9,729 bases of DNA from Desulfobacteraceae bacterium (GTDB lineage: Bacteria; Desulfobacterota; Desulfobacteria; Desulfobacterales; Desulfosalsimonadaceae): NCBI GenBank assembly GCA_011389605.1, contig JAABTZ010000061.1, forward strand, positions 1-9,729. The letters run 5' to 3'. Below are positions 1 through 6,166 of the stretch, in pieces. The translations under genes and the position numbers were made by a program. Each line of letters opens with the position of its first letter. Within the stretch, counting starts at the first letter, position 1. The notes below the pieces were generated by a model that did not search any database, was not told the origin of the DNA, and saw nothing but the letters and a program-made list of their open reading frames with translations.

Positions 1-54
1 GACCAGTAGCACTTTCATGCTTTTTCCATCTCCGCCATTTTTCGACTCAGCCAT
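1..54 (-). CDS. Start of an unidentified downstream gene (partial)
   Basis: Eighteen codons are visible from an ATG at 54-52 to the window edge, reading MAESKNGGDGKSMKVLLV. A GGGGAG ribosome binding site sits 7 bases upstream of the ATG. The start lies 36 bases after the hdrA stop codon, so it is very probably the next gene of the same operon. The polar, glycine-rich leader followed by a hydrophobic MKVLLV strand could open a Rossmann-like or response-regulator domain, but it is too short for a family call. From context an MvhD-type subunit or another Hdr-associated protein is possible; nothing visible proves it. I am fairly confident that it is a gene start and not confident of any function. 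Confidence 0.6.
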   Translation of the reverse strand, partial: MAESKNGGDGKSMKVLLV

Positions 55-90
55 CAAGCGTCTCCCCTGATCGAATTGGCCTGTGTTTAA

Positions 91-3000
91 TTATGCAAAC
101 GCTTCTTCACCAAGAGCGAATATTTCTGCAAATATCTGATCGTTGTCAAACCCTTTCAAATGAATGGCGCCACTGCGGCATGAGGCCGCACAAAGTCCGC
201 ATCCCTTGCATAAAACCGCATTGATCGAGCTTTTTCCAATATGAGGGCCCTGCTGTTCAAACGCAGGCGCCGAATAAGGGCAAACAGACACGCATACTCC
301 GCATGAACTGCACATCGCCGGATCGATTTCAGCGACCGTGCCGCTCATACGAATCGACTGTTTGGCCAGCAGCGTCACTGCGCGCGCTGCCGCTGCCTGA
401 GCCTGGGTAATCGATTCATCCAGGGGCTTCGGACTATGGGCCAGGCCGCAAATAAAAACCCCGTCAGTGCTGCAATCCACTGGACGAAGCTTGACATGGG
501 CCTCCATGAAGAAGCCGTCCTCATTGCGCGTCACCTTCAACATCCGGGCCAGCGGATTTTCCATTGGGGCCACAATGGCCACGGCCAGGACCATTAGATC
601 CGGCTGCACGACCATTCGACGACGCAGCGCCGTGTCTTTGAATACAACTTCCAGTTGCTTTCCGGCTTGCCTGACGTCAAGCCCTACAGATTCGTCGTAT
701 TTGAGAAAAAGCACACCTTTTTCCCGGGCTTCCCGATAAAGGTCTTCACGCAGCCCATAACTTCTCATGTCCCGGTAAAGAACGACGGCATCCATATCTG
801 AACGCAATGCTTTGAGTGCTATGGCATTTTTAATGGACTGCGTGCAGCATACCTTTGAACAATAAGGACGGCCTTGAATGCGCGACCCAACACATTGAAC
901 AAATAGCGCCGTCTTGACCGCCGCCAGGGATCGATCCTTGGAGATCATCCTTTGTTCCAGATCAAGAGAGGTAATCACGCGTGGGTCCTTCCCGCAGAAA
1001 TAAAGATCGGGTTTCAATTCAGCAGCGCCCGATGCGATTATCGTCACACCATGTGTCAATACTTCCTCGTGATCAGTCCCACCGATGGTGGTCTGAAAAT
1101 TACCGACAAACCCGTCTGATTTGCAGATCCGGGTATTCAAGCGAACGTCTATATTCGGATCTGACAGTACGTCACCTGCCATTTGTTTCACATATGCCTG
1201 CACATCTAAACCTCGCCAGGTTTGATGAAGTTTAAGGGCCTGGCCGCCAAGACGGTCGGCCTGTTCCACGAGAAAACTTTCATACCCTTGGGCTGAAAGC
1301 GCTTTTGCCGCAGCCATGCCGGCGACCCCTCCCCCGATGATGAGCGCCATAGGGTTAATAGATAACTCAGGTTCAATCAGCGGTTGAAGCAGCGCCACCT
1401 TGGCCACGGCCTTGCGGGTGAGGTCTTTTGCTTTTGCAGTGGCGGCTTCCAGTGTTTGCCCATGAACCCATGAACATTGATTGCGAATGTTGGCCATTTC
1501 AAAGAGGTACTTATTGATCCCCGCATTGGTCAACGTTTCCTGGAACAGCTGTTCATGGGTCTTGGGCGTGCACGCGGAGACCACCACACGGTTAAGCCGT
1601 TTTTCCCGGATTATCCTTGCCATCATCTCCTGTGTATCCTGACTGCAGGAAAACATACTCTCTTCGGCATGGATCACATAAGGGAGTGACCCGGCATACG
1701 CCACCACCTGGGGCACATCCACTACTGACGCGATATTTGTCCCGCATCTGCAAATGAAAACGCCTATCCTGGGAGGTTCTCCCCGGATGTCGGTTTCCTG
1801 CACCACCTCTTTTGTCCTGGTCTTTGTCCATCTGGCACCGGCCAGGCTCCCTGCCGCCGTTCCGGCGGCTGCAGACGACGCAACCACCGAAGAGGGGATA
1901 TCCATAGGGGCTTCAAACCCGCCGCAAACATAAATTCCGGGTACCGATGTCTTGACCGGCTCCAGTTCAGATGTACAGGCAAATCCGTATTGGTCGGTTG
2001 TAATCCCCAGGCGCCCGGCCAGAATCCTTGCGTCGGCGCTGACACCCAGCCCTACAGACAGCACGACGATATCAAAGGCTTCCTGGACGCTTTTACCCGC
2101 CGCGTCCACATACCGGATCAGGTTTCCATTGGCACCATCGGGAACGACATTTGTAATCCTGGATTTTATGAACCGGATGCCGGAGGCGTCCTTGCCGCGA
2201 TTGAAATAGCGCTCGAAATCTTTTCCATGTGTTCGGATATCCATGTAAAAAATCGCCGTGTCCAAAGCGCCCTTGCAGTGCTGCTTGGCAAGCATGGCCT
2301 CCTTGATGGCATATGTACAGCAAACGGAAGAGCAGTATCCGTTGGCACCAATATGTATGTCCCGTGAGCCGACGCACTGCAGCCAGGCGATCTTGCGGGG
2401 CTCCTTTTGATCAGACGGCCGGACGAGATGCCCCCCGAACGGACCGGAAGAAGACAGGATGCGCTCAAATTCAAGGCTTGTCACCACATCGGGGGAATGC
2501 CGATACCCATACACATCATGTTTTAACGGGTCGAAAGCCTCACAGCCGCTGGCTATGATCAGACTTCCGACTTGCAGGGTAAGCATTTTTTCACGGTCAT
2601 CAAACTGTATCGCTCCGGTTGGACAATACTTTTCACAGGCCCTGCAGGACCCTTTTTTGAAAAAAATACAGTTATCCTTGTCAATGGCATATTTGAGCGG
2701 CACGGCTTGGGCATACTTTACATAAGCCGCCTTGCGCTTTTTCAACCCCGCATCATAGGTATCCCCTACTTTTTTAGGGCATTTTTCCGCACAAATGCCG
2801 CACGCAATGCACTTGTCCATGTCCACATAACGCGGGTGCTGGAGCACCTGAACATGAAAATCTCCCTCTTTCCCTGTTACCCCCTGAACTTCGGACAGGG
2901 TCAACAGTTCGATATTTCTATGCCGGTCGACCTGGACCAGTTTCGGAGAAATAATTCACATTGCACAATCATTGGTAGGAAACGTCTTGTCGAGCTGGGA

Positions 3001-3132
3001 CATGATCCCCCCGATTGAAGCGCTTCGCTCCACCAGATAGACGTAAAACCCTGAATCAGCGGCATCGAGCGCTGCCTGCATACCGGCGATCCCACCGCCG
3101 ACAACCATTATGGAACCCGCTTTCTGTGACAT
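91..3132 (-). CDS. hdrA: Selenocysteine-containing double-length HdrA, flavin/iron-sulfur electron-bifurcating subunit
   Basis: The reading frame runs from ATG at 3132 to TAA at 91, giving 1013 residues if the in-frame TGA at 2958-2956 is read as selenocysteine 59. It starts 5 bases after the hdrB stop, with AGGTGA upstream. The first half has a dinucleotide-binding GGGIAG motif (12-17), ERSASIGG (35-42), the TNDCAMU motif (53-59) and two [4Fe-4S] sites (C108/111/114/118 and C155/163/166/170). A second HdrA-like half begins near 456 (IGVFICRCGTN) with another GGGVAG (600-605) and LGGQALKLH. The C-terminus carries two more clusters (C941/944/947/951 and C975/978/981/985). QCVGSR and CSxVCC-type segments occur in both halves. 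Ordinary HdrA is about 650 residues; this is the longer two-flavin form. HdrA normally holds the bifurcating FAD and delivers electrons to HdrBC. The TTG at 2904 is the start a caller that treats TGA as a stop would choose, and it discards the first FAD motif. Confidence 0.93.
2913..2953 (-). promoter_or_regulatory. Candidate bacterial SECIS element in hdrA mRNA
   Basis: Just after the UGA, the mRNA can fold into a two-part hairpin. The lower stem UAUUUCU (2953-2947) pairs with AGAAAUA (2919-2913). After an asymmetric internal loop, the upper stem CUGGUC (2940-2935) pairs with GACCGG (2928-2923), with one G-U wobble. The six-base loop CAGGUC contains AGGUC, the same string as in the apical loop of the E. 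coli fdhF SECIS as I recall it. The loop starts 22 bases after the UGA, within the spacing expected for bacterial SelB-binding elements. The fold was found by eye and no energy was calculated. Confidence 0.65.
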
Positions 3133-3137
3133 CTAAT

Positions 3138-4007
3138 TCACCTGTTCGCAATAAGAGTATTAATTCCGCTGAAATCTTTATTGTTCCGGGACAGCCCCAG
3201 CTTTTCCCCAGGGATTCCCATCCCCAGCCCTAAAAGCTGGGTGTAGAGAATAGACGGCAGGCCCGCTTTGACGACGCCATCGTCTTCCACCTGCGCATCA
3301 TCGAACCGGATCTGGCACCAGGGACACGACACACTGAGAAAATCCGCCCCCGATGCCTTTGCCCCTGCCAGTTTTTTGACGGCCAGGCGCATGGATAGAT
3401 CATCATTGACACCCATAAGGGGAGCACCGCAGCATTCCAACTTTTGCGGCCAGTCAACGCTTTTTGCCCCTGTTAGCGAGACCAGAGTATCGAGCATCTT
3501 TGGCGCCACTGGATCGTCAAACTGCATGACATTGCTGGGCCGCAAGGCATGACAACCATAATGAGCCGCAATTTTCAGGTCTTTAAAGGGCGTTTTAATT
3601 GATTTTTTGATCACCGCTTCCCCAACATCGTTGTGAAGCAGTGAAAGCAGGTGCGTTACTTTGCCGGTCCCCCCATAGTGCAGGTTTTTTTTGTCGAGGA
3701 ATTCGTTGACCCCCTCTTTTAGCGCTGCGTTGGTTGCCAGTAGGTGGGCCGCCATTTTCAAACTTCCGAAACAGCACTGGCAAAGCGTCAAGACGTCAAG
3801 GCCTTCCCTTTCCGCCAGTGCCAGTGATTTCGCGGAAAAGAGCAGGTAGGTTTCCAAATCCGAATTTCGCATCGGGTATCCGCAGCATCCAAATGCCCGA
3901 ATATCTGTGAGTTCCACATTAAGCGCCGTTAGAACGGCACGTGCGGAAAGTTCATATTGATGAACCCGTGCGGGGATGTTGCATCCCAGAAAAAGAGCAT
4001 ATTTCAT
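3138..4007 (-). CDS. hdrB: HdrB, heterodisulfide reductase subunit B with two CCG domains
   Basis: This 289-residue protein has the normal HdrB length and both cysteine-rich CCG domains. The first uses C9, C41-C42 (GCCG) and C76/C79; the second uses C152, C192-C193 (ECCG) and C228/C231 (SCPWC). In the family these cysteines hold two noncubane [4Fe-4S] clusters that form the disulfide-reducing or electron-exchange site. No ligand appears to be missing. It is soluble, with no signal peptide or membrane segment. The ATG at 4007 comes one base after the stop of the membrane HdrC fusion, and the HdrA ATG follows its own TGA stop by 5 bases, so the three are likely translationally coupled and form one HdrABC unit. 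The natural disulfide or partner in bacteria of this kind is not evident from the sequence. Confidence 0.95.
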   Translation of the reverse strand: MKYALFLGCNIPARVHQYELSARAVLTALNVELTDIRAFGCCGYPMRNSDLETYLLFSAKSLALAEREGLDVLTLCQCCFGSLKMAAHLLATNAALKEGVNEFLDKKNLHYGGTGKVTHLLSLLHNDVGEAVIKKSIKTPFKDLKIAAHYGCHALRPSNVMQFDDPVAPKMLDTLVSLTGAKSVDWPQKLECCGAPLMGVNDDLSMRLAVKKLAGAKASGADFLSVSCPWCQIRFDDAQVEDDGVVKAGLPSILYTQLLGLGMGIPGEKLGLSRNNKDFSGINTLIANR

Positions 4008-4008
4008 T

Positions 4009-5787
4009 TTAATTATCCAGACGCGAGGGATGGTTCAAAGAACCGGCAGTGACGCTTCTAACCGCCATGTTTTTAAGTTCATAAAGGATGTCGGTCACCT
4101 TCACCCCCTGGGGACAGTGCTCCTGGCATTGATAGCAGGTCAGGCAATTCCAGAGCATGGGTGAGCCAAGAGCGAGATCCTTTTGTCCAAGTCCCAACGA
4201 CCGCATGATCTGATGCGGTAAAAGCCCGACGGCATCCTGAGGATTCTCATATGCCTGCACCACGGGACACACGGTAGTACAATTTTCGCAGGCAAAGCAG
4301 TTGACGAAAGTCGCACCGCAAGGTGAATTCAAGGTTTGTGCTTTAAACATCGGATCGGCAGGTATTACCGGAATCAGCGATTCGGTCTTTTGAACCAGGG
4401 GAAAAGCTGCCCCCATTGTTTCCATGGCGGCATTCAACGGTCTTTCATATCCCCGGGCCGGCAGCAGTCGCCGGTTCAGCCCACGGAAAAAAGAAAACGG
4501 GGAAAGTACGAGAAAATCCGGCCCGCCTTTTTCCAATATGGACTCGCGCGCGGAAAGCCAGAGATCCTTCAGATTGATTCCCACCGGGCAGACAGCGGTG
4601 CAGCGGTTGCAGTTCGTGCAAAGACAAAACCCTTCATGAACGGCATCGATCACCCCCTGTGAAAAGTTTTTACCGGCGGCATAATCCTTGAGAAATGTCA
4701 ATTTTTCAGAAGGAAGCACCATCAGGTTCCCATTTGTTTCATATGCAACAGCAACCGAACATCTTAGGCTGCAGGTACCGCAATGCGTGCATGCATCGAG
4801 CTCCAGGGCCTGCCGGGTGGCAATGTTGGCCGGATGTGATTGTTTCGGATTCATCACCGCATTGGCAAGAAGCCCGAAAGAACTTGAAAAGATGTGAAAC
4901 ATTTTGCTGAATGGAAGGTAGGCCAAACCGAAAAAACAGGCAAGAAAGTGAATATGCCATAAAACAGCGGTTGTATTTATGCGATCCAGAAACAATGCAA
5001 TCGGTCCCATCCCCCTGGCCACGGCATAACCGGCAAAAGCCGATTTATTGGGAGCGTGGCAATGCGCGCAATAATCCTCGTGAAGGCCATGCCCCTCCGT
5101 CACCATCTGTTCCTCAAAGGGCCTTTTCACGTTGGGCGAGACGGTGCCGTATTCCAAACCCCAATAACTTTCCAGTGCCAGGCGGTCTACTTCGTCATAG
5201 ATAAAAGAATAATCTTCAACCATGCGTGTAAACTCACTGTAGGAGCTCATTTTGGACCCTTCCAAGAGAAACCCCGACACGATGATAACTGCAAGAATCG
5301 CGATGATGTAACGATCCATTATATTTGTCATCAACCGCGGTACCTTCAGGATAAAGCGTCGGTAAACCGCGATCCCTATTCCGGTGAAGATCATCAGACC
5401 AAAAAAGTTCCGTAAAAACAGGAATGGATTTAACGTGGAATAGTAGTTTGAAAACAGCCTTGCCGTGATGAGATTTTCCATGGCATGCATTAACAGAAGC
5501 AGCGTGAAGCCGCTGTACATAAGAAGATGCCCGATCCAGCGCAGACGGCTTTCTTTTGCAATCCGCAGCTGTAAAATCACGTCCAGAATAAGGGTTCGAA
5601 GAAGGACCAATACCCTTGCACTGAAAATCACGACGACCACACCGCGGATAGCAGCCCACAATCGCTGGGAGCCCGTAAATTCACTACCGAAAACGCCCAC
5701 TTTCCAGGTCAACCAGGTATAAAGCTTGTACACTGAGCCGATTGCAAACACACCAAGGGCCAGGTACAGGGAGATACTGTAAAACAT
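4009..5787 (-). CDS. Membrane cytochrome b / haem c subunit fused to HdrC-type iron-sulfur domains
   Basis: The protein has 592 residues from the ATG at 5787. About five membrane helices fill residues 1-180, and a sixth spans roughly 278-310. Arginine/lysine-rich turns near 74-84 and 142-158 place those loops in the cytoplasm. Histidines H87 and H101, and H278/H280 with H298, are plausible haem b ligands of a NarI/HdrE-type domain; the 18-residue spacing H280-H298 resembles NarI. The loop between helices 5 and 6, predicted periplasmic, contains CAHCH (240-244), a haem c motif. The cytoplasmic tail has two dicluster modules: C333/336/339/343 with C390/393/396/400, and an HdrC-like pair C497/500/503/507 with C548/551/554/558. 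QmoC also joins HdrC and HdrE, but in the opposite order. The gene probably links HdrAB to quinone or periplasmic cytochromes. A second ATG at 5793 is possible but lies too close to the ribosome binding site. Confidence 0.88.
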   Translation of the reverse strand: MFYSISLYLALGVFAIGSVYKLYTWLTWKVGVFGSEFTGSQRLWAAIRGVVVVIFSARVLVLLRTLILDVILQLRIAKESRLRWIGHLLMYSGFTLLLLMHAMENLITARLFSNYYSTLNPFLFLRNFFGLMIFTGIGIAVYRRFILKVPRLMTNIMDRYIIAILAVIIVSGFLLEGSKMSSYSEFTRMVEDYSFIYDEVDRLALESYWGLEYGTVSPNVKRPFEEQMVTEGHGLHEDYCAHCHAPNKSAFAGYAVARGMGPIALFLDRINTTAVLWHIHFLACFFGLAYLPFSKMFHIFSSSFGLLANAVMNPKQSHPANIATRQALELDACTHCGTCSLRCSVAVAYETNGNLMVLPSEKLTFLKDYAAGKNFSQGVIDAVHEGFCLCTNCNRCTAVCPVGINLKDLWLSARESILEKGGPDFLVLSPFSFFRGLNRRLLPARGYERPLNAAMETMGAAFPLVQKTESLIPVIPADPMFKAQTLNSPCGATFVNCFACENCTTVCPVVQAYENPQDAVGLLPHQIMRSLGLGQKDLALGSPMLWNCLTCYQCQEHCPQGVKVTDILYELKNMAVRSVTAGSLNHPSRLDN

Positions 5788-5793
5788 TGACAT

Positions 5794-5890
5794 AACCTCG
5801 GCACCGAAACAAGTTCACTCCTGGCGTATCGCCAAAGACAATAGGCCAGGATCGACCTTCAGGTGAGTATAAAGAAATTTTGCGGTGCAG
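5794..5890 (-). other. Non-coding gap with two mutually exclusive small hairpins
   Basis: This 97-base gap separates the NfnA/NfnB remnant from the membrane subunit and is the longest gap in the window. TGGCG (5822-5826) and CGCCA (5830-5834) form a 5-bp hairpin with a 3-base loop. The overlapping pair TCCTGGC (5819-5825) and GCCAGGA (5845-5851) forms a 7-bp stem with a 19-base loop. Both cannot form at once. No U-tract follows, so a terminator is not supported. The gap may be residual sequence from the end of the lost nfnB gene or a leader for the genes that follow. Confidence 0.3.
5796..5799 (-). promoter_or_regulatory. Ribosome binding site deciding the start of the membrane subunit
   Basis: GAGG on the minus strand lies 2 bases before the ATG at 5793 but 8 bases before the ATG at 5787. 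The normal spacing therefore favours 5787, which removes two residues (Met-Ser) from the longest reading frame. Confidence 0.55.
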
Positions 5891-6106
5891 CTACCAGCCA
5901 ATGGTCAAATAATCATGAATCGAATCGGCTGCCATTCTGCCGGCTCCCATGGCCAGGATAACCTTGGCCTGTCCGGTGACGATGTCGCCCCCGGCCCAGA
6001 CCCCTTTCCTGGTGCCGGGTCTGGCGTTGGACGCAACCCCGGCGCCGATTTCATTGAGGATAACCGTGTCTTCGGCCATGGATTCCCGTTTTACAATTCT
6101 AAACAT
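5891..6106 (-). pseudogene. Fused remnant of nfnA (start) and nfnB (end), NADH-ferredoxin NADP+ transhydrogenase genes
   Basis: The 71-codon ORF has a strong GGAGG ribosome binding site 7 bases before its ATG and ends in TAG. Residues 1-31 (MFRIVKRESMAEDTVILNEI onward to ARPG) look like the N-terminus of NfnA/SudB-type ferredoxin-NADP reductase subunits, which continue PGQFV into a flavin domain. Residues 32-71 switch abruptly to the extreme C-terminus of NfnB/SudA/GltD-type subunits: KGVWAGGDIVTG followed by VILAMGAGRMAADSIHDYL, the FAD-contacting end of that fold. NfnA is normally about 280 residues and NfnB about 465, and the two genes are adjacent in that order. An in-frame deletion of roughly 2 kb would give exactly this chimera. 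It has no complete flavin or nucleotide domain, so transhydrogenase activity is not expected. It could still be translated. An assembly error is the main alternative. Confidence 0.78.
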
Positions 6107-6128
6107 GCTGCTACCTCCAAAGAATAGA

Positions 6129-6155
6129 GCCGGGAAGCAGAACGCACTTCCCGGC
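6129..6155 (-). terminator. Strong GC-rich hairpin after the QmoB-like gene, no U-tract
   Basis: GCCGGGAAG (6129-6137) and CTTCCCGGC (6147-6155) form a perfect 9-bp stem around a 9-base loop in the 60-base gap between the QmoB-like stop and the remnant ORF. On the transcribed strand it is followed by TCTATTCTTTGG, which is not a proper U-run, and the next ribosome binding site begins about 10 bases later. It may be a partial terminator, an RNA-stability hairpin or a processing site that lowers expression of the downstream genes. The hairpin is certain as an inverted repeat; its function is not. Confidence 0.4.
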
Positions 6156-6166
6156 CGAATCGATCA

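Noticed and set aside
1990..2367. Plus-strand and other-frame ORFs over 60 codons, for example 1990-2367 and 8766-9266.
   Set aside because: They run antisense inside strongly supported genes, have arginine/proline-rich or low-order translations and no recognisable domains; they are shadows of the minus-strand genes.
2956..2958. The TGA could be a true nonsense mutation or sequencing error, with hdrA starting at the TTG at 2904.
   Set aside because: The upstream 58 codons are fully conserved HdrA sequence in frame, start 5 bases after hdrB, and TGA falls at the known Cys/Sec position with a SECIS-like hairpin after it.
3138..3140. TGA stop of hdrB as another selenocysteine codon.
   Set aside because: HdrB is already full length and both CCG domains are complete; reading through would overlap the hdrA start in another frame.
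5866..5871. TATACT on the minus strand as a -10 promoter box for the Hdr genes.
   Set aside because: No acceptable -35 element lies 16-18 bases upstream; a single hexamer in an AT-rich stretch is weak evidence.
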